A DNA stretch of 64,000 bases from Rhipicephalus microplus (GCF_043290135.1 NC_134710.1:205890692-205954691), one strand, 5' to 3'. Numbered from the stretch's first letter, positions 1 through 12,195 are shown. Numbers and translations: made by a program. The notes: generated from the letters alone by a model not told the origin.

Positions 1-876
1 CCTTCTCTTGTAGAACTCATTGACCCGCCCGCGCATCTGACCTCTTCTTCCCCTTCAGCTCTGCAATGGGACAGCGAAGATTGCGGCTATGTAAGTGGTA
101 GCTGTTCTGTTGCTATGTTCCTTGTCGTTCGCTGTGGAACAGCAAAACCACCTTTATTAGCTTCGCCGCCTGACACGAGATGGACAATAGCAGCAGCAAA
201 TGTAAGCGCAAAAATATAACAATCGAGCAGAAGTCGGCAATGTTGAAAGCCGTTGAGTCCTGTGTTGAGAAAGAAAAAGTAGTAGAAAATTTCAACGATG
301 TTGCCAGTGAGGGTGCCGCGGGCGACTACGCCCAGACATCGTGGGATGCTCTCCTTGACGCCGTCGTTGTGCATAACTTTCTGCATGTACGTCGGTGCTG
401 ATGCTGACGCGGTGAGAACGAAAGAGTTGTCAGATGCGGAAATGGTGCGCGCGGCGATGGGGGTGCATGACGACAGTGACAAATATGTTGACACCCCTGA
501 GCCTAGTGTTAGCGAACCCTACGTACCAACACCCGCACAAGCACTGGATGTGACGGACTCGAAACAGCTGCTGGAGCTTAAAAAGCAGTCATCCACGTGA
601 GGAAGAGTCGGTAAAAATCTGTTATGAACTACTTTCTTCGAAGTAATCTTCCATCTGGTGTGCCAAACTTGGTGGAAGTAAAGGTGCATTGTTCTTTGTT
701 ATTTTGCTAGTTTTTGGCCTTCCAATGGCCGTTCTTCTCTATGCGGTGAGCTGCTGTGATATTCGGTAGTGAGTACATTCTCTCTTGCTGTAGAAATGGA
801 TAATGGCTATAATGAACTAATGGTTTTAACGAAGTAATTATGACTCCTTCATCTTTGTTATAATGAGGTTTGACTG
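1..876 (+). mobile_element. Tigger/pogo-like DNA transposon, right part, internally deleted
   Basis: The right end has the TA-flanked terminus typical of pogo/Tigger elements: ...GAGGTTTGACTG ending at 876, followed by TA at 877-878. Inside are two coding remnants. The frame at 180-401 starts MDNSSSKCKRKNITIEQKSA, which looks like the N-terminal CENP-B/Tigger helix-turn-helix (K-R-K then a lysine-rich helix). The frame at 391-600 resembles a Tigger C-terminal tail, rich in D/E and ending in LELKKQSST. The whole DDE catalytic core is missing between them, and a frameshift near 375-400 separates the two pieces. The left terminus lies outside the window. It sits in a DNAJ-gene intron and is non-autonomous. 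Confidence 0.6.
180..600 (+). pseudogene. Tigger-like transposase remnant (N- and C-terminal pieces only)
   Basis: The start codon at 180 opens a 73-codon frame, and a second frame carries the downstream acidic tail to a stop at 598-600. The basic N-terminus fits the DNA-binding domain of CENP-B-like Tigger transposases. The middle 'TSWDALLDAVV-HNFLHV' resembles the tryptophan-containing segment that in intact Tigger proteins follows the DDE core. The frame change near 375-400 and the lack of any DDE motif mean it cannot encode an active enzyme. Family assignment is by eye. Confidence 0.5.
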
Positions 877-879
877 TAT

Positions 880-1141
880 ACCTATGCCGAAGTGCTCCTA
901 ATAGTAAGATTGCCTGCTCCAAAACTAAATTTTTACTGCTGTAAAATGCTTCTAATAGCAAGATTACCTGCTCCAAAATGCTCTTAATTGCAAGATTACC
1001 TGCTCCGAAATGCTCCAAAAGTAAAATTTTAGTGCTCAAGTTGCTCCAAAACTAATATTTTACTGCTCCAAAGGGCTCCAAAACTAAAATTTAACTTTTA
1101 CAAAAATTGCTTCAAATCGGCAGTCCCCAGTGGGATCACTG
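880..1141 (+). mobile_element. 3'-end fragment of a hAT-like element rich in TGCTCC motifs
   Basis: The motif TGCTCC(A)AAA and close variants recur about eight times, and the segment ends in GGGATCACTG at 1132-1141. The same arrangement (TGCTCCAAAA repeats, then GGATCACCACTG) forms the right end of the complete hAT-like element at 2335-6681. I read this as a truncated relative. No left terminus or target duplication was found. Confidence 0.45.
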
Positions 1142-1614
1142 AAAACACAAAATATGGAGAAGCATTGACGATAACAATGACACACTTCCGACTTGTTGAT
1201 GGTGCAAAACCTCTACTAGACTCATAAGTGCAAGCTAATTTCAATGCTTGAGATGACCAGGGGGGTAGCAATCTTGTCTGATTGAAATAACGAAAATGTA
1301 TCGCTTGTAGATCTAGAGTTTCTTTTTCACATGCACACACACATATGCACACACCTTTCCTCCTGTAAGCATGCACTTGGATTAATGTTTCTGGCAAGAC
1401 TGAAACATGGTCCACACATTCGTGTTTCGCAGTGTTTGGTCAAACACACCACAGTATTTTTCTTCAGATTAAGGTTGTGCTGTGTAGTGTGTGTCCTTAC
1501 TGCAAATGTCTTTTAGCGAAAAAGCAGTTAGTGAGCATATTTATTTTGTCAACCATTAGGTGATTTTTTCTTCAGCCACTTAATTTTCCCAAAAAATGTT
1601 ATTTCTCTATACAG
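1142..1614. other. Intron sequence, nothing recognised
   Basis: AT-rich intronic sequence upstream of the first visible DNAJ exon. The last 50 bases are T-rich and end in CTCTATACAG, a good acceptor site for the exon starting at 1615. No repeat or coding feature was recognised. Confidence 0.5.
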
Positions 1615-1697
1615 GCAATGTTTATGTACGAAGAGGTCCACGTTTTCAGCATCAAAGGCAACAGCATGGCCATGCATCAGCAGAGGCGCATGCAGAT
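1615..1697 (+). CDS. DNAJB12/14: DNAJB12/14-like co-chaperone, internal exon (linker before the membrane segment)
   Basis: This 83 bp exon lies between CTCTATACAG and GTAAGT. It enters with two bases of a codon and leaves on a codon boundary. It encodes a His/Gln/Arg-rich linker beginning NVYVRRGPRFQHQRQQ. In DNAJB12 and DNAJB14 a similar polar, His/Arg-rich stretch joins the J domain and Gly/Phe region to the membrane segment. Alone it would be too short to identify. The identification rests on frame-compatible splicing to the next exon, which carries the diagnostic residues. Upstream exons with the J domain are not in the window. Confidence 0.75.
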
Positions 1698-2334
1698 GTA
1701 AGTCTTCTTGTTCTTTGTTTTTTTTTTAATTTAATAGCATAATGTGAATGTTTACCACCTACTATTTTTTCATTTACTATTGTTTTTATTTTTTATTTTT
1801 GGTGTTGAAAATTACCTCTTCAGCTTATTGCAATTCCACCAAGTCAATAAAGTGTTGCATGTAAGCAATAACAGCTGTAACTGCATATGGAGACATAGGT
1901 ATTGTGCATCATGTAAAAGAAGCTTAGTTAATTGCTCTCAGAAAAGCGATAATTAGTAGGTTGCCAAGATGAAATCAAATTGGCAAAAAAGGGGCAGAGC
2001 AGTGCTGAGCTCCCAATTCTCAGCAATGTGAAGCCAAAGTGTTTCTTCAACATTCAGAGCAATGACACCATGTTCAAAGGGCTCTGCATCACTTTCTGAA
2101 CATTGAGAATGTTGCTTATCTGTTGTCAAAGGCTCTTTTAAACATATGAGCCTAATATTATTGCATTGTACATAGCAGGAGAATTACAGCAGTAAAAAAT
2201 TGCTGCTTCCCCTCTTGGCAGACAATAGGCAAGACCTAGTTTATTGCAGCAGGCGGGGAAGACTGTAGTGACCATTGGCTGATTTCATTATCATATAACG
2301 TCCTCAGTAATTTTTCTCTTGTTGGTTACAAGTG
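1698..2334. other. Intron 1, left part, no recognised repeat
   Basis: Starts with the GTAAGT donor at 1698. It is AT-rich, with no open frame or repeat I can support, up to the hAT-like element that starts at 2335. The intron as a whole (1698-16753) is about 15.1 kb. Confidence 0.5.
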
Positions 2335-5300
2335 CAGTAGTGATCCAGCTGCGCCATTTGCGCCAATTAGCTACAATTACACCTTCCTGCGCCTTACTGC
2401 GCAAGTGTTGTTTTGTTTGCGCCAAATGCGCCAAATTGCACGAAAGAACTTGACTTTAGCGGATGTTCATTTTGCAGTTGGCAACAAGTGAATTTTTTTC
2501 TAGGTTGGCCATTGTTTACCATGTGCTTTGCAGCTTTGGTATTCGTCGGTGTCGTTCGGGTGTTTTCTGTAGGTTTTCGCGCTCATGCACAGCACCTCGT
2601 GTCGTTGCATGTGCGCCATGTGCTTGTGAACAACCAGTCAGCGAATGTTTGTTGTCCCCCCGCTGTTAAAATGGACAAAAGTAAGTCGCTTTCTTTTTAA
2701 ATTTTGTGGCATTTCTTAATAGCGCTCGTGAAATACTTTAGTGAATGCTTAGACGATCGCGTAGCGCTGCTGGCATTTATTACCGGCCGCACTTTGCTAT
2801 TGAATCAGTACAGAAGTTGCAACTTGCCTATAGTTCTTCCGATTTCTCGCTACTGATGGTTTTTGTGTTCGGAGTGTCCGAGTGCTGTACATAGGCTTAG
2901 GAAGGTGCGCCGTGCCTTGTTTCGTGGTGCGGAATATCCGCATTTGAAACGCGCAATCGCTCGTACGGCATGCAGCAGTTACACCTCCTACATGCTATCG
3001 TTCGGAACATATAATAGTGCGAAACGAACGAGCGAGTGACGCGGAATACACTACGAATTTCTGCAGGCGGGTCGCTTTTGTTGACGTTAGCAGATCGCTA
3101 GATGGGCCGTATGTGCTGCCGGCGCGTCACGGATCGGGCGCCCCACCGTGCGAGCTGCTTGTAGAATAGTTGGAAAAGAGTGATTGAGCGTCGACCATGT
3201 CAACACAAGCAAGTCAATAAGCACCGTAATGTTACCGCATTAGCGGCCGCCGATCGTTGGGAATCCGCTATTCGTGACGTGCCGTTCCCAATCAGCTTTT
3301 TTAAATATTTAATTTAAGGAAAACATTGCTGTCGATTTCTGCTCTGGTCATCGCGCGCCGCGCCGGAAGGAAGCAAACCTCCAACATACATTAGCGCCTT
3401 ATGCCGCCTTGCCGGCTGGGGCAATGCGTTTGTCTGCGGCCGTCAGACCCACGCGTCATCCGCATGGCAACTTCCTGTAAGTTGGTCGCGAGTTTTAGGT
3501 GTGAATGGTCGACAGACAACTGGCATCCCGATTCGCGCCATTTGTCGAGGCTGTACCCAAAATGCTTGCGCAAATATTTGGTGTTGGCGCCTTAGAGTTG
3601 GTATTTAGATCTTCCAATGAAGTAAGGTTGGCATTATGTTACGGGCTACCCTAAAAATAAATCTAGTAGTTACGTGCTCTTTTTACTAGCGTGCCTTTGT
3701 CGTGGGAAAATTTACAAGAGTGGAACCTTGGGCTAGTTGGTGCGTAGTCACATTTGCAAGTTTTTTATACTGACGCATTGACTAGGCTTGTATTTTGTCA
3801 TGTTTTTAATCATTCTTTTTTGGGCATATATATTCTTGCCACTCTGTGATATAAAGTTAGAAGTCAGTGCTCTTTCTGTCTACCCTGTTGCTTTTACCTA
3901 TATTCACGCTCTGAAAAAAACACTTGGGAAAGTTTATTGTCACAAAGTTCGTTTCGCTCATGTTTTCAGATCGCAACACCAAGTTCAACGCCTCTGTACT
4001 CCACGAGGTGGACTCCAATAATGATCCGATCAGTCGGTGGTGCAAGAGTGGAACCCGAAATACAGATGCATTTTGTATTCTTTGCAACTGCACCATTTCT
4101 TGCGCACAGCATGGAGCGGCAGCAGTGAAGCGTCATGCTGGGATGAAGAAACATATTGATGCAGCTGCTAGACACAGAGACAAGGACGGGAATCTTCTTC
4201 CACCCAAATTGGTGCAAGGCACACTGGACTTCTCCAACGGGTCTGCTAATACATCACTTGAGCACCAAGTCAGCAAGGCAGAAACTACTTTTGCTTTGTC
4301 TGTTGTGGCCAAGGGAATTCCTTTTTTCATGGGGAGACACGGCAACTTCGATTTATCACTGCATGTTCCCCGACAGTGACATTGCCAAAAAGTTTAGTTG
4401 CGGCAGAATAAAGTTGGCCCGCATTGTATCAGATGGACTGGGTCCCTACTTTAAAGGACAAGTGGTGACTGAGCTGTGCCAGCCAAATGTCTATTTTTCC
4501 ATTATGATTGATGAGACGCCAAAGCCAGAGCTAAGGGTGCAGCAACTAGATGTGCTGGTACGCTATTTTTCCAGCAGCCAACAGGAAGTTGTTGTTGAAC
4601 ATGTCCAGTCATTTGATCTTGGGCGTGCAACCGCTGAAATAATTGTTGGCTGCATAGAAGAAGCAATAGCAGATCTTCCAAAGCAAGGACTTGTTTGCTT
4701 TTTCAGTGATGGCCCTAATGTTATGAAGAGCGTAAGAAACAAGCTTCAGAAGCATGTGGCACCAAGTTTGATTGATATTGGCAACTGCAATCTTCATAAG
4801 GTTCATAATGCATTTGGCAGAGGCCTGGATGCATTTGGCTTAGATGTAGAAGAAGTAGTGAGAAATATTTACTACTACTTCAAAGGTGCTGTCCGCTCTG
4901 AAGCACTCAGAGAATGCCAGGATACTTTGGGAATCTCTTGTCATGTATTTCTGCGCCACGTTTCTAATCGCTGGCTGACGCTACAACACTCACTTTGCCG
5001 AGTTGAGGAACAGTTTGAAGCGCTTCGCACCTATTTTTTTAAGGGCAATTCATCTCGTCAACGACCTGACACCCAAAGCCTACACAACAAGCTTGTGTCG
5101 GCATTTTCTGAGAAACAACTTTTGGCCAAAGTGTTGTTCGAACTGTGCGCAGCTTTTCAGTGGATTTCAGCTGCTCTTCCAAAAGCAAGAGCTGCTCTTG
5201 CACATACTTCACGTTGAACTTATTGTTCTAGTCCAATGAGTCCTCAGTCGGTTTCTTCGTCATGAAGCCTTTGCAGACAAGAGCGCTGAACAACTGAAAA

Positions 5301-6681
5301 GGCTAGATGTGATGGATGCATCCCTTTGGAAATCAAGGCCGGAAGTTGGTACAGATACTGAAAAATCAATGCTTGAGTGGGACTTTAGTGAGAAGAAGCG
5401 GTTTCATCTTGGAGCACGTGCTTTTTACTTGGCCTGTGCCAAGGATCTTCTTCAGAAGCTTCCACTCGAAAATAGAGTTCTTCAATCTGCTAGCCTCCTC
5501 AATTGGCAATCAACAAATGTTGAATCGGAAGTGCGAGCACTGAAGTACCTTGTGTCTCAGCTTCCACAGGTAATCAAACATGAAGAAGTTTCCTCAGCCA
5601 TCGATGAGTGGCATATGTTAAAGTGTGACTCAAACAGTGACCTCCTGGCACTTGGAGGTGAAAGAATTGATGTTCGTTGGGGCAAAATATTTGAACTGAA
5701 GTCTCCTGGAAGTCAACCAAAGTATCCATTATTGTCGAGGCTTGTCAAGTGTCTGCTGTGCCTGCCACATGGCAACGCAGACTGCGAACGAGGATTTAGC
5801 GAAAATAAGCGCTTTTATGAGAACCGCTACTCATTATGCATTGCAAGCATTAACGGGTTGCGCCAGACAAAGACATACCTCCGCAGGTATGATGGAGATG
5901 CCACTAAAGTTCCCTTGTCTACAGAGCTTCTGCAAAGTGTACGGAGATCTAGAGCCCGATACACAGAGAGAACTGCAAGTGCACAGCAGTCAGAAAGCAG
6001 GAAAAGGCTTGGAGACCAAGACACTGGTGCTGATGTCGACGAAAAGCGACTTCGTAAGAACTTGGAAGAAAAGGTCACCTCAAGTAGGGCATTGCTGAAA
6101 CGAGCAGAAGACATAATTTCTTCTGGTCTGCGTTCTAAGAGCCTGGAACAAGTTGAAGCTGGGCAAACTTTATTAGCTGAAGGCAACTCCGCTTTGAGCC
6201 AAACTCTCTCACAGCTGGAAGAACTAAGCAAGAAGGTGAGCAAGAGGACGTAAATGCTGCAACATGCACATCTTTCTTCTGTAAATAAATGAAAGTTCAA
6301 AACTCTCCTTACAGTTCGGTTTCTGGGAATTTTCGTCGTAGCTTTTAGTGTACTTTAATAAACTAATGCTACACCTGCACTACCTTCATTTTCAGTAGTG
6401 CATTAAATCTGATGGACTGGTCCATTTCTTGGTGGCTTTTAGAATCGGCATGCACGTGACACTCTAATTAATAATTGAGAATTGAGACAAATACGGTTTT
6501 ATAGAACTGTGGTTGCTATCACAGCTTTAGTTTCAGCAATAATGAGAGATGTATTTTTGTAAAATAAGTTGCTGCTACAATTGCTGCTCCAATATCAAGT
6601 GCCGATACAAAGGTGCTCCAAAAGAGCATTTTCTCTGCTCCAAAAATTGCTCCAAAAGTTGAAGTGGCTGGATCACCACTG
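2335..6681 (+). mobile_element. hAT-like DNA transposon with terminal inverted repeats, about 4.35 kb
   Basis: The left end reads CAGTAGTGATCCAGC and the right end is its inverted copy with one mismatch (GCTGGATCACCACTG at 6667-6681). The flanks share CAAGTG directly outside the termini. Allowing one-base ambiguity, ACAAGTGC at 2328-2335 and GCAAGTGC at 6681-6688 match at 7 of 8 positions, as expected for an 8 bp hAT target duplication. Subterminal motifs are abundant: TGCGCC on the left (2349-2445) and TGCTCC on the right (6580-6655). Inside is a transposase-like gene on the + strand (2671-6253) with AATAAA near 6284. It has inserted into intron 1 of the DNAJ gene in the same orientation. 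Confidence 0.8.
2671..6253 (+). pseudogene. hAT-superfamily transposase gene, two exons, inactivated
   Basis: A ten-base first exon (ATGGACAAAA, 2671-2680) is followed by a GTAAGT donor. The second exon starts after TGTTTTCAG at 3970, and joining them keeps the frame. The N-terminal region has a BED-like zinc finger (FCILCNC...RHAGMKKH, about 4072-4160). Further on come IMIDETPKPE and FSDGPNVMKS, which suit the first two catalytic aspartates of the hAT RNase H-like core, then CNLHKVHNAF. Near the C-terminus LPHGNADCERGFSENKRF fits the hAT dimerisation region, followed by a basic coiled tail. There are at least three lesions: a frameshift near 4330-4375, a second near 5150-5200, and an in-frame TGA at 5237-5239. 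The stop is at 6251-6253. The superfamily call is firm; the subfamily is not. Confidence 0.8.
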
Positions 6682-7816
6682 CAAGTGCTATAAATGTCAA
6701 ACCCAGTAGACCCTTAGTAAACGAAAATATGGTAAATGGAACTGCTGCTTAAATGGAACAACTGCCTTTGATATAATTGGTTTCATACTTGTATCACTGT
6801 TCATCTTTCAAAAAACAGGATTCCTGTTAAATGAAACATATTTTCTTCGTCCCTTCAGGTTTCGTTGAATGAGAGAGTACTCCACATATGTATGCCTTCG
6901 TCCTTGCAACCAAGAAAAAAGTACTTAAATCTTCACACTTGTGGTCTCGACCGACTGTCATCTGCTTAATATTTCAATTTCTCCTACATCCGTGTGAGGT
7001 GTCGCCCTGTGTACTACACATGTACGTTTTCAAACGCTGTGTGCCTGAATCAGCCGCTTGAAACTGAGCCCTTGATATACTAGTATACTTACCAATGCAT
7101 ATTGCTGTCCCCAATACCATCAATATCCTTGCCAGTGGGGGCTAGCTCTCTTCTATGCCCCTCCCAAGCTGGATGTTTGCAGGCATCTCTTGGGAGGGGG
7201 GACATTTGGATCGTGAAAAATGGCAAAAAAAAATCTATTTTTTGAAAATCAAGTTTACATTTTCTCGAACTATTTTTCTATCTGATCCCAAAATATCTAA
7301 TTTGAAAACCGTGCAGAAGTACTTCAAAAATTTTTGTTCTCCTAGGTGGCAAAAATTATTCTAAAAATTGTGAGAAAACAGCGATTTTCAAAAAATTATA
7401 GCTTCGCAATGGCGTGGTTGGGAGCCAGCTTTTTGGTATCATCAGAATGAGCATTTCTTCGTGTTCAAATTGCCTCATCAGCTGGCTTCTCCATTCATAA
7501 AGAAATGCAAAAAGCAAATAGTTGAGGAACGTTGGTAGGCCTCCAATTGGCCGTGTCCGCCATATTTCCTCAGCTCGCCTCGCCAGTGGCCCGATGCTCG
7601 CACCGGGAGATGCAGCGATGCCAACCTTAGTGATTTTTAAACATTTTTTAAGGATACGTCTTTTTTTTTTACTTGAATCTAGGGATTTTTAATTATCTGG
7701 GAATGTCACAATACACAGCCTGATTAAAAGCCTTTTAGTAAGTGATCATGCTCTTTCCACTAGAAAGGCTGTAAACAATGATAATTAAGGCTAATTTTCT
7801 TTTTATTTAATATTGA
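6682..7816. other. Intron 1, AT-rich sequence, possible Kolobok-like remnant
   Basis: Mostly unrecognised intron. The stretch 7185-7400 (GGGAGGGGGGACATTTGG, then A- and T-runs) resembles the interior of the TTAA-flanked element near 23810-23880 (GGAGGGGCACATTGG...AAAATGGC). It may be a decayed relative, but no termini were found. Confidence 0.3.
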
Positions 7817-7923
7817 TTTGTGGGTTTTAACATCCCAAAACCACCATATGATTATGAGAGACGCCGTAGTGGAGGGCTCCGGAAATTTTGACCACCTGGG
7901 GTTCTTTCACGTGCACCCAAATC
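7817..7923 (-). mobile_element. Ruka-type SINE, 3'-part fragment
   Basis: About 107 bases match the body of the tRNA-derived SINE seen complete at 43593-43832, in reverse orientation (landmarks CCCAAAACCACCATATGATT and GACCACCTGGGGTTCTTT). The tRNA-like head is absent, so this is a truncated copy. Confidence 0.75.
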
Positions 7924-10900
7924 TGTTTTATTTAATATACTCTTCGTGTTCTGATAGACCATGTGAAGGAAATAGCTGTTTTGTAATGTGAGAATGATAT
8001 AGTTTGAATACTGGCGAAAATTACTCTGTCGGGGTCAGAGTTAAGCGTGCACATAGCATGAGCTCCCCGAGTGATTGCTGCACTATGAAACAATTAAGAT
8101 AAATATTGTAGGGCTCATAAACACCTGCCAAGATTACACTCACTGCGTGCCTTCACCAAGCAATGTCTCGTGTGAAATGGCCTGGAATATTATAGAACAG
8201 AGAGAAAGTAGGGCTGAAGATTTGGTAAGGTAGTACGGGTTCAGTATTGCGGAAACAGCGTGATGAAAACGGACAAGAAGGCTGTTCCAGTCCTTCCGTC
8301 GTGAAAGCAAGAAAGTGACAAACAGGGAGCTGATCGAAGTACAGAGGAAAGGCGTAACTATCAGCAAGTAATAGAGCGCCCACTTATGTTCAATGAAAAT
8401 GTTACAACTGTGATTGCAACTGTGGTAAATTATGACTAGACCACGAGCTGTCAAGCTACAAGTACAAGGAAGGCGCTACAGACTTGCAGTTGACCCGAAT
8501 GTGTTCGATGCATCTTCAAAGTGAATTTAACATGCAGATCTGTCTCGTTGACACAATGCCATTTGCAAGCGCTTTATATGTAACTCCTCAGTTCGTGTAG
8601 AAAAAAGACCTTGAAAGAGGGTTAATAGTCATTTTCACTTTTAAAAAGATTTTGAAGAACTTAGCCACAGAGCGCACTATCTGTTAAGAGTCAACTAGCC
8701 TGAATAATCACATTAGAAATAAAATCTAGAGAATTTGTTGTGATCTAGGGGTCTTCGCAAGCAATGAAGCACATAATTCACTGCCTCCTCGTAACCGCCT
8801 ACGGGCCACCTGCGCATCAGCAGCAGACCCCACAGTCGAGCTCGTCAGACCCCCGCCCCACCCTCACTGCCAAGGATTGCTCTGAACAGCAGCTATAATA
8901 GCAGTGTCGTGCTTTGGCACTCGAAAATACGACACCAAGCGCAATATGCGCCGATTTTTCGTCAGTAGCTATACGTTTCGTGCATCGTCACTGAACAATG
9001 CTGCCAAGTGCACCACGTGCCAGCCGCACCATCTCTGCGGCCGCACACTTTACGGTCATATGGAGTGCTGTCAATAAGTTCTAGTGATGCGATTTAAATG
9101 TGCTTGGAGTCGTGTTTGGTAATGCCGCGAGCATCTATGAGTGTTCTGAAACAATGAAAGCCTTGTAAATTAGTGTTTCTGCTACCGGCCTTATGATGAT
9201 GGGTTTCACGGATAGAGTGGCAAAAGAACATGTATGAAGCAGGGCTACGAATTTTTATCTGTCCGAGTCGCGTCAATAAATAAACTGTGACAAAATTTCT
9301 GTGCCACCAGTTTCCTGCTAATAAACGTATTTGGAAAAAAGGCATAGACTGTCATAAGGTGTAAGCCATTTTCTGATGCAATGAACTTTGCCATGTGATG
9401 AAAATTATTCAGTGAATATTTATAATCAAGAAATACTTAATTACATGAATGACAGCTTGAACACAAGGAAGATATGTAATCGTTTCACTATATGGCCTTA
9501 TTCAATTACACTCTTTTTTGTCATGCCTATGATACCACTTCTTCATACAGGGAATTTCGTTTGAAATCCATACTTGTTCTTTGTAGATCAAAACAGGAGG
9601 TTATGAAAAAAAAAACAGGCAACAGCAGAGGCACACTGGGCAGAGGCCACATGTCCAAGAAGTCAAATATCTCAAGACAAACCAAATATCAAAATTTTTA
9701 TGTGTTCTAGAGACGTAAACAGAAGGTGAAATTTTAAACACAGTTTTCACAATACATGTTTTTTGTCATGTTCAGCTCATGGAGCAGATATCTTGGCAAC
9801 CACTTCAGAGATTTTGATTCGGTTTGTTTTTTAATGCTTCTTGAACTGGGCTTCAGGGGGCTGCAATCTTATTTTTTTATTTTACTGCAAAAATTTTTTT
9901 GTCGGGCTTCTTGTTTGTAATGTAAGTCTGTTGATTTCAGCGTTACTGGGGAAAACTTAACTACAAGATTTAGTGTTGCAAAAAAATTATTTTGATAACG
10001 TAGCATATGTTCGGCTGCTTTATCAAACTTCAGCATACGTTTGGCAGCGTGTGCCGAAATTACCAACTATTTATGTCATCTTATAAAACCTGCAGCTTCT
10101 CCAGGAGGTTTAATGAAAAAATAATTTGTCTCTCATCAAGTTTTTGTGGTATCGCATCGAAATTTTCATGGAAGCACTTTGAGGCAATTCACAGTGTTCC
10201 AACTTTCATCAAGATCCAATCAAAAACAAGAAAGTTGGTTCCTAAAGGCACATCCCCCCTTTACTAATTAGAACCACTTTCAAATGTGAAACTTGAATAT
10301 GATAGTATAGTCAGCCTAATGCTAGGCAATGCCAATACAAATCAAGTATTCATGTAGCTCGACCGTACTTTTGCGCAGCAGTTTTATGTTGCTGCTGTGC
10401 CGTGCATATGGTGCCTTGATAGTATGTTATAGTTTTTAAGGTGCCATGGCCTCGTTGGGGTGGTGCCATGTTCAGGCACCATGCTCATGTGAATTTGAAT
10501 CGGCAGCCAGAAAAAAAAAAAGGTGAAACTTTCAGGGCTATGATATGTGTTAGTGTAATTTCTTGCCGTATGCCATCTCCCCTTTGCATAGCTTTTAGCA
10601 CACTTGTCATTTATGCAATAACTAACCGTAACACTGCTTTGTTACAGTTTCGTTGCAAGAGATTTGCGAGGCAGTAAAATGCAATTGTGTGATTACTCTA
10701 TTATTACTTGGAAAAATGTTGTGGGGTCCCTTTTGAAGGAGTTGTACTATGAATAAAAAAGTTGCTGGGAATAATTATGATACTAGTATAATGGAGAGAA
10801 AAATGCACTGTAATTCTATTTGTTTCTATAGTGGAGAAAGTGTAATGCAGAAGGTGCTTGCTGGAAGAGCAATGTATTGTATAGTACATTTTGTGTCAAT

Positions 10901-11020
10901 ATTTGTAGAAACTTGTGATATGCAAAGCTTGCAAGAGGGTAGGTTCTGAGTGCTTGTTGACTTGCTCCTAGAGACAGTAATTAAGGTTAATGGTACGTTA
11001 AGGAATTTTGTTGAATGTAA
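7924..11020. other. Intron 1, no recognised gene or complete repeat
   Basis: About 3.1 kb with only short chance frames. The part at 8770-9060 is more GC-rich and contains CACGTG and GCGGCCGC. The part at 9720-10260 is AT-rich, with many A and T runs and a C run just before 10260, and could be an old non-autonomous transposon. I could not find paired termini in either. Confidence 0.4.
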
Positions 11021-11022
11021 TA

Positions 11023-11210
11023 CAGTTGAACCCTTTTATAAGAGACGATGATATAAGAGACAAATGGGTATGAGAGACACCAGTGTGCCTACAGTAAAAT
11101 GCGGGTTCATAAGGAAATGCCCTAGTGGTGCTCTGTGTGTAACAGAGATCTCGTATAAGCGACAAGAATTGCTGGCGAGAGCATGCCTCTTATAAGGGGG
11201 TTTAATTTTA
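11023..11210. mobile_element. Short TA-flanked Tigger-like MITE
   Basis: The left end is TA|CAGTTGAACCCTTTTATAAG. The right end carries the inverted counterpart CTCTTATAAGGGGGTTTAA, decayed at its last bases. Length is about 190 bp with no coding capacity. The CAGT...AACC terminus and TA target match the pogo/Tigger style seen in other elements of this window, but the sequence is a different family. Confidence 0.6.
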
Positions 11211-11399
11211 GTAATTATCTTGTAGGTATTATATATATTGGTGCCTATTAGCTAAGAAAGTTTTTGTACAAAAAAAAAAAAAAGGCTGTCTTTAGAATAT
11301 TTGAACCATCCACTGGGTTGATTGTTCATGCTTCTGTTATATTATTGCATTTGTTGCTGTTTTTGCAAGTTCTGTTAAAGTAGGCTCCCTAATCTTTAT

Positions 11400-12195
11400 T
11401 ATTGGATTCGGCCATTGATACATGTGAACCGGATATAATCGCACTGACAGAAACCTGGCTTCAACCAGCACTCGGGGACCATGAATTATTCCCGAACTCA
11501 TGCAATTTCTCTATTTTCCGCTGCAGCGGCATCAATCATTCTGGTGGTGGCGAGCTTTTGGTGATAAAATGAAAGGTTGCCTTCAGGTTGCATTCAAACT
11601 GCGTCAAATTTGGAGATTGTATGGGCCGTCGTAACACTATCCCACCAAAAAGTAATTTCGGGTGTTTATCGTCCCCCAAGTTTCACTACAACATTTGTAT
11701 GTGATTTGCATGATGCAATTAATTGTGTTTTTTCTAATTACACTGCACGGCCAATTTTCCTACTTGGTGGTTTTAATATGTCTAATCTCTTATGGAAAAA
11801 TGAACTCATCACAGTGCACCCAAACTCATCTATGGCGCAATACTTCTTAACGCTGTGCAGTACATTTTCTCTTGCACAGTTGATTAAAGAACCAACAAGG
11901 ATAACACCATTTGTTTCAAATACACTCTATCTTGTATTGACCACGCAACCCGATCTTGTTTCTTATGTAACATACCTGCCTGGAATAAGTGACCATAGCC
12001 TTCTCTCGTTTAAAGTTAGCCTTGCACAACCTAAAGCGGTTAAAATGACTAAGACACTACGAGATTACAACAAAGCCGACTTTCTTATCATCAACAATTA
12101 ACTTGCCGTCTTTCTTGATGATTTCTTGAATGATTTCGACGATCGTGATGTTCAATCGGACTGGAGTATATTTTTTGCTAAGGTTGTGGACACAC
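11400..12195 (+). pseudogene. CR1-like LINE endonuclease domain fragment
   Basis: Conceptual translation in two frames gives apurinic-like endonuclease (EEP) motifs: PDIIALTETWL near 11430-11462, SGVYRPPS near 11660, IFLLGGFNMSNLLW near 11755-11795 (the usual GDFN is GGFN here), and LPGISDHSLLSF near 11976-12010. This order is that of the N-terminal endonuclease of CR1/Jockey-type LINEs. A stop after ELLVIK near 11570 and a frame change separate the pieces, and no reverse transcriptase follows. The fragment ends where Gypsy sequence begins near 12200. Confidence 0.75.

Noticed and set aside
8140..8454. 104-codon minus-strand frame
   Set aside because: No recognisable domain, ordinary intron composition, no splice or poly(A) context.
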